A stretch of 49,331 nucleotides of DNA from an uncultured Prevotella sp. (GCA_900315525.1 OMZO01000027.1:1-49331), one strand, 5' to 3'. Counted from the first letter of the stretch, positions 33,101 to 41,524 are shown. The notes: generated from the sequence alone by a model not told the origin. A program made the numbers and translations.

Positions 33101-34811
33101 TCAGGATAGCCTGTGCAGTGACGTCGTCCAGGTTCCAGTGGCCGTATTGTAGCTGGGTGAATTTGGCATCAGCCGTCAGATGGCTGCGGTTGGAGAGAAA
33201 GTCTGTGCCGTAGCCCTTGGCCTTGATGTCTGCAGAGACGGTGTAAAGGGAGTCTTTGGGCATGAAATGATGCAGGTCGAGCTGGTTCACCTTGATGGCG
33301 GCATCGTAGCTCATATACTCCATAGCGGGTTCGCCTTTCGCATTGAGGGGAACGATGGCCGAGAGGTTCATCTTCATATCACCCTGTCCCTCGCGCAGCA
33401 TCATCTCTGTATCATAGTGCGGACCGTCGGCTTTCAGGGTTCCGCTTAATGTCATACCGTTGGGAATGCGGTAGCTGCCCGACATCTTCGGATCGATGAG
33501 TGCCGTCATGAAGTTCATGTCCTGCGTCTGTCCGCTGAACTTTAAGTCGGCCTTCAGGCGACGCATATCTGTGATGTTCTCAGCCGTTCCGTCGGCAGAG
33601 AGGTGCAGGGCTGTGGGCAGTGATATGTCTAGTCCTGTGAACGCCATCTTCTGCATGTTGCCGTTGACGGAGCCTTTGATGGCCAGTGGATGGTTAGGAT
33701 AGTGCTCGATGAATTTCTGAGGCAGGCTGCCCACGAAGTGGATGAGATCCTGTTTGCCCAGTTGTGCATTCAGGCGTACTTTCATCGTGCCTGGGTTCAA
33801 CGAGTCGGCGATATTGAAATCGACATCGGCTTCTCCAAGGATATCAGAATCGGGCGTCTTCAGCATGAGATTCGTCAGCTGTATGTTGTTGAACGTGGAG
33901 TCGAGTCGTATGCCTGTGGAGAAATCAGTGATCTCCATGCCGCTCTTGTCTTTCATGGCCATCTGCCGTACAAGGAGCGAAGTGCCTGTTGTCGTGTAGC
34001 TGATGGAGTCGATGCCGAGGCGAAGACCTGTGAGGGCGATATGGTTGTAGTCGAGACCATCCACCTCAGACGCCTTATGATTGTCGTATTTCAACTGGCC
34101 GTCATACCAGTCGAGACTCTCAATCTTATAGGTGTTGTTGCTGAGGCTGATGTCGGCTTTGCGAGCGACGGCACGTGCCATAAAGGCTTCGACGTTGAGT
34201 GTGTCGCCAGGCAGATGCAGACAGATGTCTGTGCGGATGATATTGAGGCTGTCGGCATTGATGCGCCAGTTCACTTGTGAGGTTGTCGTATCGACGGCAG
34301 CCGTATCGCTGAGGGCAATGTCGAGTCGTGCGTCGGAGAGACGGGCACCGTTCACCTCAATAGTCTCTTCGTCGAGGTCGATTCCTTTGGATGAGAGCCA
34401 TAGCTCATCGAAGTCTCCCTTGATACGCAGGTCGCTGATGAAGCCGTTTGTGTTGATCCTGGCCTGACTTAACGAGAGCTCGTCGATGATGACGCGTTGT
34501 CTGAACAGCGGCAGCAGCCGGACATCGGCCACGAACTTCTTGACGTCGGCTATGGTGTCTTTTATCTGTGGCAGGGAATCATTCTGCTTGATGACGCGGA
34601 AACCGTTAATCCCCAAGTCGAGCGGGAACTCGAGGCTGATGTGGTCAATGCTGATTTCCATACCAGTCTTCTCGGAAGCGATGGCCGTCGCCTTCTGTAC
34701 CGCCCAGTTCTGAACAGGGGGCAGGTAGAGCAGTGCGGTGAGTATGAGAAACAATAGAAAGGGCGTCAGCACCGCTATCCCAATCCATTTCATCGCTTTC
34801 TTCATAGTCAT
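30120..34811 (-). CDS. tamB: TamB, translocation and assembly module
   Basis: 1563 residues, long but normal for the family. One membrane segment near the start (IGIAVLTPFLLFLILTALLYL, a signal anchor) precedes a very long repetitive beta-rich periplasmic domain of the AsmA/TamB type, with the rungs 'GDIKITSDMKQTHKLSGLLT' and 'LNGDYHIIQDQEGHFSVASD' typical of it. The C-terminal DUF490 region (about 1130-1490) includes LLGGGDLRMKYNSEGINLTG, GSYVEFTGDPMNPKLNITAT and the alpha-helical SFLQSEINSIAGSALK. TamB-like proteins form hydrophobic grooves carrying lipids or assisting outer-membrane proteins. It overlaps the ketosynthase gene upstream by 4 bases and tamL downstream by 4 bases, so all three are one translational unit. 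Confidence 0.9.
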   Translation of the reverse strand: MTMKKAMKWIGIAVLTPFLLFLILTALLYLPPVQNWAVQKATAIASEKTGMEISIDHISLEFPLDLGINGFRVIKQNDSLPQIKDTIADVKKFVADVRLLPLFRQRVIIDELSLSQARINTNGFISDLRIKGDFDELWLSSKGIDLDEETIEVNGARLSDARLDIALSDTAAVDTTTSQVNWRINADSLNIIRTDICLHLPGDTLNVEAFMARAVARKADISLSNNTYKIESLDWYDGQLKYDNHKASEVDGLDYNHIALTGLRLGIDSISYTTTGTSLLVRQMAMKDKSGMEITDFSTGIRLDSTFNNIQLTNLMLKTPDSDILGEADVDFNIADSLNPGTMKVRLNAQLGKQDLIHFVGSLPQKFIEHYPNHPLAIKGSVNGNMQKMAFTGLDISLPTALHLSADGTAENITDMRRLKADLKFSGQTQDMNFMTALIDPKMSGSYRIPNGMTLSGTLKADGPHYDTEMMLREGQGDMKMNLSAIVPLNAKGEPAMEYMSYDAAIKVNQLDLHHFMPKDSLYTVSADIKAKGYGTDFLSNRSHLTADAKFTQLQYGHWNLDDVTAQAILKDGRGAVTISGANKLFDGNINIDALLDTKRIEATINTDLAKADLYRLRLVDKPLTIGVCGDIKITSDMKQTHKLSGLLTDLSIQDSKKTYHPDKVGILLSTTPDTTYARAQSGDFIVKFDASGGYERVLKQITVLSDSVIAQYEQNIIDQPAIKRLLPTLKMHVESKRDNPIANLLKTRNIDFKELLLDVTTSPESGINGTSYLYSLNYDSTRIDTIRLNLTQKGERLTYQAQIRNNKKNPQFVFNALIDGHFHEHGALAGVRYFDAKDKLGVRIGAKADMESGGIRFKLLPERPTIGYKEFNLNQDNFIFLARNKRIQAKVDLIADDKTGVKVYTEEQDSTMLQDLTVSVNRLDLSEVTSVLPYLPHITGKLNGDYHIIQDQEGHFSVASDMAVQNMTYEKSPIGNISTEFVYMMKENDTHAVEARLMLDDEEFGLLSGAYQNEGNIDATFTMTRMPLSLANGFVPDQLIGLEGYGDGTLTIKGTTQHPDVNGEVYVDSAYLVSVPYGIRMRFDNDPVRIVGSHLLLENFGLYAYNDEPLTMMGDIDFSDTERVSIDMRMRARNFLLINSKQESKSVAFGKAFVNFFARLQGPLEEMKMRGRLDVLGNTDMTYILLDSPLSTDNRLNELVKFTDFNDSTQTVVTRPMPNGLDVDLNINVSQGAHIVCDLNVDQTNYIDLLGGGDLRMKYNSEGINLTGRYTLSNGEMKYSLPVIPLKTFTIKDGSYVEFTGDPMNPKLNITATEQVKATVSGDNGIGRSVLFNCGVIITKTLNDMGLQFIIDAPEDNIISGELATMSIEEQGKLAVGMLTTGMYLASGGAGTFSMNSALSSFLQSEINSIAGSALKTLDLSVGVDNSTDARGNTHTDYSFKFAKRFLDNRLKVQIGGKVSTGENDFAGQKQSFFDNVTMEYRLNQDATQYVKLFYTQNVYDWLDGYTSEYGGGFIWRRKLDNFWDIFRFWKKDQPLMLRPMQPQKPALRDTIQTDSLINNPQ

Positions 34812-36517
34812 GTGTCAAGTATATACATGTCGGCCTTGAAGTTGGTATCGTCCTCGTAGTCGAGCCAGCCACTGATCATACTCTCCGTCATCGGGTCGCT
34901 GAGAGATGCCTGCTGCACTTGCGCGATGAGGCTTGCGTCTTCTTCGGCAAGGATGTAGAATGAAGTCTCTCCGTTATAGTGATTCCTGATGGCAATCTCA
35001 CCTGTAACGATGTTGGGTAGTGTATAGACGAAAAGTGACGGACTCGGGAAATAGTTCTCCGGATCCTTGATGGAATCCAGATACTGGGCATCTGCATGAA
35101 TTGACGACGAGTGGTTGAACAGGATGACGGCCCTGTGCTCATCGGCTTCGAGGCGTTGCTTGCCCTCGCTCTTCAACAGGAGTTCGGCTGCAATGAATCC
35201 CAGACGACTTAGCATGTCCATCTTGTAGAACTTGGGGTAGTCGCCTACTTCATTTTTATAAAGTTCGGTGAGCATCTCCTTGCCTGAGGTCTGATAGGTG
35301 TGCGCGATGCCGTCGATGGCTACGCAGCTGGGCGTGATGCTTACATGATGCGTCTGGTGGAGAGTGCCCTTTTTCCTGTTTCCTTGAGAAACAGAGTGGG
35401 GAACCTTGGTGGCTAGCAGGGCAGCATTGCTACCGCCGAAGCCGGAGATAAGCTTGATGAAACTTTGTCTGTCGGTAGGTTGGCTTTCTGCAGAAACCAA
35501 TATCTTGCCCGAAACACCAAGTTCCTCAAAACCGCGTGTGCCGATGATGGTATGGTCATCTGTAGCATGCATCGTGAGGATGGTCTCCAGTACACCAGCA
35601 GCTCCCAGCGTATGACCGTAATATCCCTTATAACTATTCACGGGAAGGCTGTTAAGACCTGCCCGCTCGACAGCAACCGACTCCATTTGATCCATGAACA
35701 TCGTAGCTGTACCGTGAGCGTTGACTACCGCCAGTTCTTCAGGCTGCTCTCCGCTCATGACCGCCTCCAGACAGCGCCAAGCACCTTCGGCTTTGTTCGA
35801 TGGAGTACTGATATGGAAGGCATCATTTCGAATAACGCCTTTTGAGATTGTCCAAGCCGTAGTTCCCGTCTGTGCAGAGGTAGTTAGAATCATCGTCGCT
35901 GCTGCTTCACCAAGGTTCATGCCTAGACGCTCGATGTCGTATGGACGGCATTCGTGGGCATCCATAGACTTGAAGGACTGAAAACCTGAAATCACGAATC
36001 GGCTTAATACATCCGCCCCACACACAATAGCATAGTCGTATTGATGCTGCTCTAACAGCCGTTCTGCCAGAATAATAGCAGAGAGACCGGATATGCAGGC
36101 GTTGCAGACTACGATAGGCTGGCTCTTGATACCCAATGCCTTAGAGATGCGTCGGGCACTCTCACCTGGATGCAGGATGGCTGGAGAGATATCTTGTTCA
36201 CCTAGCAACTCAACATTTCCCTTGGTGGTGCTGAGGATAAAGACAACATGATCGTTGGAGATATTCACAGAAGTGCCTTCCAGTGCTTTTTGGACTGAGG
36301 TGAAGACCAACGACTCAAAACGGGTGAGTCCTGCCTGTGACAGCTCTTCGTTCTCCATATCGCTGAAGAGCGCAGCTGTGAAAGGCTCGGGAATACACCA
36401 TTGGCCATCGTAGTAAGCCAATGCCGTCTGTCCCTTCTTCACAGTCTGGTAGTTCTCCTCTGTGGTTCGCCCTATGGGCGATGTTATGTTGTCTGCAATC
36501 TTATATATCATGTTCAT
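34808..36517 (-). CDS. Beta-ketoacyl-ACP synthase with extra degenerate ketosynthase-like C-terminal domain
   Basis: 569 residues; a typical KAS has about 415. Residues 1-~375 are a KASI/II-type ketosynthase: nucleophile Cys141 (VVCNACISG), His269 (VNAHGTAT), His302 (SYKGYYGHTLGAAG) and the ISGFGGSNAAL closing motif. After a linker, residues ~390-569 resemble the N-terminal half of another ketosynthase (KMDMLSRLGFIAAELLL, RAVILFNHSSSIHAD, PSLFVYTLPNIVTGEIAI) but without a Cys at the active position. This matches proteins annotated as Ketoacyl-synt_2-like. No acyl carrier protein or other fatty-acid gene adjoins it. It starts the operon with tamB and tamL (4-base overlap). A lipid substrate for envelope assembly is plausible. 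Confidence 0.8.
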   Translation of the reverse strand: MNMIYKIADNITSPIGRTTEENYQTVKKGQTALAYYDGQWCIPEPFTAALFSDMENEELSQAGLTRFESLVFTSVQKALEGTSVNISNDHVVFILSTTKGNVELLGEQDISPAILHPGESARRISKALGIKSQPIVVCNACISGLSAIILAERLLEQHQYDYAIVCGADVLSRFVISGFQSFKSMDAHECRPYDIERLGMNLGEAAATMILTTSAQTGTTAWTISKGVIRNDAFHISTPSNKAEGAWRCLEAVMSGEQPEELAVVNAHGTATMFMDQMESVAVERAGLNSLPVNSYKGYYGHTLGAAGVLETILTMHATDDHTIIGTRGFEELGVSGKILVSAESQPTDRQSFIKLISGFGGSNAALLATKVPHSVSQGNRKKGTLHQTHHVSITPSCVAIDGIAHTYQTSGKEMLTELYKNEVGDYPKFYKMDMLSRLGFIAAELLLKSEGKQRLEADEHRAVILFNHSSSIHADAQYLDSIKDPENYFPSPSLFVYTLPNIVTGEIAIRNHYNGETSFYILAEEDASLIAQVQQASLSDPMTESMISGWLDYEDDTNFKADMYILDT

Positions 36518-36556
36518 TTGGGGCGTCTTCTGTCAAGGAGAAGCCCATAACGACTG

Positions 36557-36587
36557 CAAAAATACACAAAATCACACGAAAGGCAAA
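36557..36587 (-). promoter_or_regulatory. Promoter of the ketosynthase-tamB-tamL operon
   Basis: TTTG (36587-36584), 19 bases, TATTTTTG (36564-36557) on the minus strand, about 40 bases before the ATG at 36517. Confidence 0.75.
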
Positions 36588-36615
36588 AGAATTTAGCAGA
36601 AAAAAACGGCGGTTA

Positions 36616-37557
36616 TCATTTTTTTCGATAGCTATCGGCAATATAAGGCGTACATTGGCGGATTTCAATAGGAATCGTTTCGGTCTTTAGGTCGTTGTCG
36701 GTAATCTGTAACCTTACGATGCAGGCATTTCTGTTCAGCACCTTTTGCTGGTCGAAAATAAAGTTGCCGATGCTGTAGTAGATCTGCTTATCTCTGAATG
36801 TCTCGATGGTCTGGAGTGTATGAGTGTGGTGGCAGATGAGGATATCGGCCCCAGCGAGTATCAGCTGGTGGGCTTCATGACGTTGCAAGGAGACGGGTTC
36901 GAGTGTGTGCTCGCCTCCCCAGTGGAGCGAAACAATAATAACGGCTGTAGAGTCGGCTTGGCGCAGACGGAATACACGTTGCTGCAGTGAGTCCATCGGT
37001 TCCTGACTCACGCAGGGCTTATCCGTCAGATAGGCATAATTTTCAAGTGCGAGACGCAGGGATGGCAAAAACCACACAGGTCGTGGCTCTGAGGCCAGCA
37101 GTATCGGTTCTGAGGCTTCCTGCATGTTGGCACCTGCACCAATAGGTATCATGCCTGCATGGAGGATATTCTGTCGCGTGTCCATCAGTCCCTCGCGCCC
37201 TTGATCGATAGCGTGATTGTTGGCCAGATTCAAGTGGGTGATGCCGTGCTGTCGCAAGGTGTCGAGCCATTCGGGCTCACCTCGGAAGATGTAACGCTTG
37301 AAGACGGGAGACTCAATCTTTGTGGCAGGACACTCCAGATTGCCAACGACCAGTTGCGCACTACGAAACACGGAGTCAATACCGTCTGAAAACAAACGGT
37401 CGACTCCGTGATGCTCTATCACGCGGCGCACCCCGCGATCCAATAGGATGTCGCCTGTAAAGACGATATTCAGCGTATCAGCACTGAGTGCCGGTACGCT
37501 GAATAACAAACTAACAACCAGAGCTATAGAAAAACTCCTCATTCGGTTTCGGCTCAT
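36616..37557 (-). CDS. CapA-family (poly-gamma-glutamate synthesis-type) metallophosphatase-like protein
   Basis: 313 residues; alternative start at 37542. A signal peptide (RSFSIALVVSLLFSVPALSA) precedes the domain. The calcineurin-like CapA pattern is complete: IVFTGDILLDRG, VVGNLECPAT, NLANNHAIDQGREG, VSLHWGGEH and LICHHTHTLQ, YYSIGNFIFDQQ. CapA proteins take part in anchoring or making poly-gamma-glutamate capsules, but the family is wide and many have unknown substrates; no capB or capC homologue is present. The start lies inside the end of the DUF3160 gene (47-base overlap; 32 if the later start is used), so translation is coupled. Confidence 0.8.
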   Translation of the reverse strand: MSRNRMRSFSIALVVSLLFSVPALSADTLNIVFTGDILLDRGVRRVIEHHGVDRLFSDGIDSVFRSAQLVVGNLECPATKIESPVFKRYIFRGEPEWLDTLRQHGITHLNLANNHAIDQGREGLMDTRQNILHAGMIPIGAGANMQEASEPILLASEPRPVWFLPSLRLALENYAYLTDKPCVSQEPMDSLQQRVFRLRQADSTAVIIVSLHWGGEHTLEPVSLQRHEAHQLILAGADILICHHTHTLQTIETFRDKQIYYSIGNFIFDQQKVLNRNACIVRLQITDNDLKTETIPIEIRQCTPYIADSYRKK

Positions 37558-39937
37558 TCTTCAGTGGTACGATGATGCGCTTCATCCACTCGGGCACACC
37601 CTTGCGAGGATTCTTTTCCAGCTGCTGTTGCCATTCCTCATCCGTCAGGCGTGGCTGGTCGATGGGTTGTATGAACTCGCGATAGCTCAGTACGGCACCG
37701 CGTGTCAGATACAGATAACCGTCAATCTCTACCACTACGTAGATCTCATCGGCATCGCCCACAGCCTCGAAGAGAATCGACTTGTTCGGGTTGTTGTCAG
37801 AGTTGGCTGTATAGACATCGGCTACGAGAGCCACCTTGCGGTCAGCACCTTGCACATCGCTCCATCCCGTCAGATATTGATTGGGTTCGCGCACCAGGTC
37901 GAGGCTGATATTCTCGAAGGTCGAACCGATGATCTCTATCTGATTGTATTCCTCGTCAGTCAACTGCTCTCCTGCCAGTTCTTTCTCACTTATGCGGAGC
38001 AGGAAGCTGGCTTCTTCCTTGATGCGACTGGTGGCCGAACTGACTTTCTCTGTCAGCATATCGTGCTCTTTCAGCAGTTTTTCCGTATTGTCAAGCAGTT
38101 CAATGGCTTTCTTCCAGAAACCGACATTTGGTTCTACGTAGCCCTTTACGGTGGGGTCTGGGGGACCGCCACCGCCACACTCGGCACCCGCCGGCTGCTT
38201 GGCATAGAGGATGGCATCGTGCTTTAGTTCTGCCCATGAGGCAAGGGCTGCATTCAGGTCTTTCTTCGACCATTCCGGATTCAGCATGAAGTAGGGTAGG
38301 TGGTCTTTTTCTGGGGTATTGAGCACCTTTAGCGTGTGCATCCATTGGGTGGCGATGGTCTCGTCCCAGTTAATCTCACCCATGCGTTGCTTCATCGCTT
38401 TCAGGTTTTTTCCGAAGTCCTTCCACTCCGTCTGCTCTCCCATCAGAATCTGCTCAGCAGCCGAAACACCCATCGCAGCCATGAAGTCCAGCCCCTTCGG
38501 CGTGGCACGCTTCGTGGGCTTATTGTCATTGTCGACCATCTCTTGCAGCACTTCGGCATCGGGTTGGTAGCGCTGTGGCATCAGACAGATCTTGTTATGA
38601 CTGGTCTTTTCGAACTTCGGACGGATGCGTGTCTGCTTGTTGCCGATTTCCTCGAGGTTCTTCTTCAGCTGACTCATAGCCTGCTTATCATTGAGCAGCT
38701 CTTCCATCGGCTTACCGGTCTTCTTCACTTCGGTAATCACCTGTGGGATACTGAGGTTGTCGGGCTTGCCCATCAGATAGGTGAGCAGCTGGTCCAACTT
38801 GTCGTACATTCCCTGCAACTCTGGGTTGTTCATCATCGCATAGGCGATCACAACGGCAGCATTTACCTCGTCGTCGTGCCTCATGCCGAAGGGCACGGTC
38901 TGCAACCACATCATGCCTCGGAAGTATTCCTGCAGTACATGGTTGCGGGTGTAGTGACCACGGGGGCGGAACAGACTGTAGGGGAATGTGATGTCTTGAT
39001 AGTCGGCCATGAAGTTACTTGGACCGTTCTGAGCATTCTTTGCTTTTTCTACTTCCTCGGCAATCAGCGGGTCGGTATCTGCATCGAAGGTGCTGTTTCT
39101 GAACAGGCAGTCGGCTATGGTGAAGAACCTGATGCTGTGGGCTGAGGCGCGCTCAAGGGCTGTACCTTGTTCTGCCTGCTGGTAAATCTTCTTCACCGCC
39201 TTGAGCATACCGTAATTGTAGTCTGTCATCAGCGCGTAGATCTGATACATCTCCAGTTCCTTCAGCATGCTGTCGAAGTAGAGGTGATAGAGCTGAAGGA
39301 AGAGGTCGGTAGTCACGAAATTGGGGAATTCCTGATAGTCGTTCTGCTCATAGATATTGAACAGCTGATCATTGTTTGAGGGCACGATGGCAAAGCCGTC
39401 TTCACCGAGTCGTTGCGCCAGCAGTGAGTCGAAGTCAGCGAGTTGTCGGGGATTGGCGAGGTTCTGCATGTTGACCCGCAGGCCAGTCGGCACCTCGAAG
39501 TTCTGCTTCTGCAGTTCTTTCTCGCGCTCCTCCATGCGCTTGATGAAGGCCTGTTCCTGCTCGGTAAGCTTCATGTAGCCGGATTCCTTGATGACTCGAT
39601 AATAATGGTCCTCCCAGTTCTCATCCTCCTTCGATGGGTATTTGTCCCAAGGCAGGTCGCTGTCGAGTTTCCACATCAATGAGTCATACCAGGTTGTGGT
39701 GCTATAGATGCCTCTGATGTAGGCATCCTTGAAGGGGAAACCCCACTTGGCTGTGGGCGCATAACTCAGTGTGCGCACGTCGGCCAGCGAGAGGCCACTC
39801 ACGTCCATGTCGTAATCGATACTGTCGATGAGTTTCTCTACATCAATCTGAGTGACAGGTACCGATACAACATTCTGTTTTTGGTTGCAGGCGCATATCA
39901 GTGCTACCATGCAAGCCGCCGTTAGTAACTTTTTCAT
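37511..39937 (-). CDS. DUF3160 domain lipoprotein
   Basis: 808 residues. A lipobox (LICAC, with Cys15 or Cys17) follows a short hydrophobic segment. The rest is a large helical domain with hallmarks of DUF3160: FPNFVTTDLFLQLYHLYFDSMLKE, FPYSLFRPRGHYTRN, YFRGMMWLQTVPFGM, CGGGGPPDPTVKGYVEPN, then LYLTRGAVLSYREFI near the end. No catalytic residues are assigned in this family that I know of. The long conserved N-terminal helices suggest binding to a large partner or substrate. The gene's start overlaps the stop of the upstream VCBS-like gene by 4 bases, and its end overlaps the CapA start. Function unknown; envelope role inferred. Confidence 0.75.
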   Translation of the reverse strand: MKKLLTAACMVALICACNQKQNVVSVPVTQIDVEKLIDSIDYDMDVSGLSLADVRTLSYAPTAKWGFPFKDAYIRGIYSTTTWYDSLMWKLDSDLPWDKYPSKEDENWEDHYYRVIKESGYMKLTEQEQAFIKRMEEREKELQKQNFEVPTGLRVNMQNLANPRQLADFDSLLAQRLGEDGFAIVPSNNDQLFNIYEQNDYQEFPNFVTTDLFLQLYHLYFDSMLKELEMYQIYALMTDYNYGMLKAVKKIYQQAEQGTALERASAHSIRFFTIADCLFRNSTFDADTDPLIAEEVEKAKNAQNGPSNFMADYQDITFPYSLFRPRGHYTRNHVLQEYFRGMMWLQTVPFGMRHDDEVNAAVVIAYAMMNNPELQGMYDKLDQLLTYLMGKPDNLSIPQVITEVKKTGKPMEELLNDKQAMSQLKKNLEEIGNKQTRIRPKFEKTSHNKICLMPQRYQPDAEVLQEMVDNDNKPTKRATPKGLDFMAAMGVSAAEQILMGEQTEWKDFGKNLKAMKQRMGEINWDETIATQWMHTLKVLNTPEKDHLPYFMLNPEWSKKDLNAALASWAELKHDAILYAKQPAGAECGGGGPPDPTVKGYVEPNVGFWKKAIELLDNTEKLLKEHDMLTEKVSSATSRIKEEASFLLRISEKELAGEQLTDEEYNQIEIIGSTFENISLDLVREPNQYLTGWSDVQGADRKVALVADVYTANSDNNPNKSILFEAVGDADEIYVVVEIDGYLYLTRGAVLSYREFIQPIDQPRLTDEEWQQQLEKNPRKGVPEWMKRIIVPLKNEPKPNEEFFYSSGC

Positions 39938-40407
39938 TGGCTAAAGGTTTTTAATGCTGTCTGTTTATCAACTCCTTTTATAATAAAATGGTCGAACTTC
40001 ATGCCGAAACCGCTCCATTGGTAGTCTGATACTGCATAGAGTGAATCGGTCGTCGATTCCAATGCCCTGATCTTACCGTCGATGAAGCGGAAATCCTCAA
40101 GGATGCCGCCGAGTTTCGAACCGAGCCACATCGGACGTGCCTTGCCGTTCACTTGCTTGAAGATAAAGAGTCTTCGTGCTTTCTCAGGGTAGAATCGTGT
40201 GGATTTTATCACACCGACCATCGCGTCTTCACTGCCGTCGCCGTCAACATCGCCTGTCTGGAACTGATACACGGGGTAGGTTACCCGCCAGTCGTTCAGC
40301 CAGTAGAGACTGTCATGTTCTTTCTTCAACTTGAAACCTTGAGCCTGACAGGCTGAAGCTGCCAGACAGAAAAAGAAAGAAATAGCACAGACCGTCTTAT
40401 GCATCAT
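39934..40407 (-). CDS. Secreted FG-GAP/VCBS-like protein
   Basis: 157 residues from ATG 40407; upstream extension is incompatible with the promoter at 40435-40465. After the signal peptide (AISFFFCLAASACQAQ) the sequence contains a calcium-binding-type DVDGDGSEDAMVGVI loop, as in FG-GAP/VCBS repeats, and 'FLFKQ'-like strands (RRLFIFKQVNGK), ending in FGMKFDHFIIKGVDK. A single such repeat is too small for a propeller, so it may be a binding or docking domain. It is the first gene of a transcript with the DUF3160 lipoprotein (4-base overlap) and CapA. Identification rests on the one clear loop; function unknown. Confidence 0.6.
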   Translation of the reverse strand: MMHKTVCAISFFFCLAASACQAQGFKLKKEHDSLYWLNDWRVTYPVYQFQTGDVDGDGSEDAMVGVIKSTRFYPEKARRLFIFKQVNGKARPMWLGSKLGGILEDFRFIDGKIRALESTTDSLYAVSDYQWSGFGMKFDHFIIKGVDKQTALKTFSQ

Positions 40408-40434
40408 GTCCTTCGTTTTGAAACGTTTCGACCG

Positions 40435-40465
40435 CAAAGATACGAAATTATGTGGTATCTGCAAA
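40435..40465 (-). promoter_or_regulatory. Promoter of the VCBS-DUF3160-CapA operon
   Basis: TTTG (40465-40462), 19 bases, TATCTTTG (40442-40435) on the minus strand. It is back to back with the MFS promoter at 40484-40515; only 18 bases separate the two -33 boxes. Confidence 0.8.
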
Positions 40466-40483
40466 AGTTTTTTCAGATAATCA

Positions 40484-40515
40484 TTTGGCTCAATGGTAGA
40501 TTTTTGGTATCTTTG
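40484..40515 (+). promoter_or_regulatory. Promoter of the MFS gene
   Basis: TTTG (40484-40487), 20 bases, TATCTTTG (40508-40515): full consensus. Only 7 bases separate the -7 box from the ATG at 40523, so the mRNA would be nearly leaderless. Confidence 0.8.
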
Positions 40516-40522
40516 CCCCGTT

Positions 40523-41512
40523 ATGAACCAAAAACAAATACTCCTGGGGATTAGTAGCGTGCAGCATTTCCTGGTCGACGGCCTCTGTATTTGCTGCATG
40601 TATCTGTTGGCTCCGGCCTATGCTGCAGAGCTCACTTTGAGTGCTTTCCTTACCTATAACGTCATAGCGTTTATGTCGCAGCCGTTTATGGGCATGTTGG
40701 CCGATAGGATGCAGCATCGTCATTGGCTGCTGCTCTCGTCGGTGGTACTGTTATCGCTGGCGGTGGCTCTTTCCAGTCTGTCTGGCCGTGTGCCTTTTGG
40801 CCTTTCGCTGGTGGCTGTCTTGCTGGGGATAGGTAACTCGCTTTTTCATGTTTGGGGCGGCAAACAGACGGTCGTCAAGGTTGGAAATGATATCCGTGCG
40901 TTGGGCGTGTTTGTGTCAACGGGTGCCTTCGGTCTTGCCGTTGGACTGGTATGTCGTTCATGGACATTGTTGTATGTTTTCTTGCTGGCTGTAGTCTTTT
41001 TGTCTGTGGCTTATGTACGATATGATACGCAACCGCTGGATGGTGATAGAGATGAGGCTGACCGTTCTGTCCCTGTCCTCCCACAACGCGCAAGACTATG
41101 GCTGCAAGGTCTGCCTCTGCTTTCGTTGTGGATGGTCGTCGTGTTGCTGATGTTGTTTGTGGCTTACCGCTCGTTTGCTGGCGAACTATTCTCGAAGGGC
41201 ATTTCGAAGAGTCAGTTGTTGATACTCGTTATCGGTGCTACGTCGATGTTGGGTAAGATGGCTGGTGGGTGGATTGCTTGTCGTTTAGGTATCTTCCGTA
41301 CGTTGGCTTATATACTGGCTGGCGTGGCCTTGTGCTTCCTTTTCAGAGGCGACTATGTGACCGTCCTTCTTTTAGGAGTGTTCCTGATGAACTGCACAAT
41401 GCCTGTCACGCTCTATTTGGCTAATGAGTTGTTGAAACAACGTGAAGGTTTGGCTTTCGGACTGCTTGCTGCTGCATTGATACCGGGCTGGTGGCTGGCG
41501 GTCTATGGATAG
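40523..41512 (+). CDS. MFS-type membrane transporter
   Basis: 329 residues from ATG 40523; an upstream ATG at 40493 overlaps the promoter. Roughly ten hydrophobic segments with the MFS loop-2/3 motif 'GMLADRMQHRHWLLL' (conserved G-x-L-A-D-R) support a major facilitator superfamily member. It is shorter than the usual ~400 and may have lost or shortened two helices. Substrate unknown. It is followed 12 bases later by a 108-residue membrane protein. The divergent operon (VCBS/DUF3160/CapA) shares its control region. Confidence 0.75.
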   Translation: MNQKQILLGISSVQHFLVDGLCICCMYLLAPAYAAELTLSAFLTYNVIAFMSQPFMGMLADRMQHRHWLLLSSVVLLSLAVALSSLSGRVPFGLSLVAVLLGIGNSLFHVWGGKQTVVKVGNDIRALGVFVSTGAFGLAVGLVCRSWTLLYVFLLAVVFLSVAYVRYDTQPLDGDRDEADRSVPVLPQRARLWLQGLPLLSLWMVVVLLMLFVAYRSFAGELFSKGISKSQLLILVIGATSMLGKMAGGWIACRLGIFRTLAYILAGVALCFLFRGDYVTVLLLGVFLMNCTMPVTLYLANELLKQREGLAFGLLAAALIPGWWLAVYG

Positions 41513-41524
41513 GAGGATAGGGAT

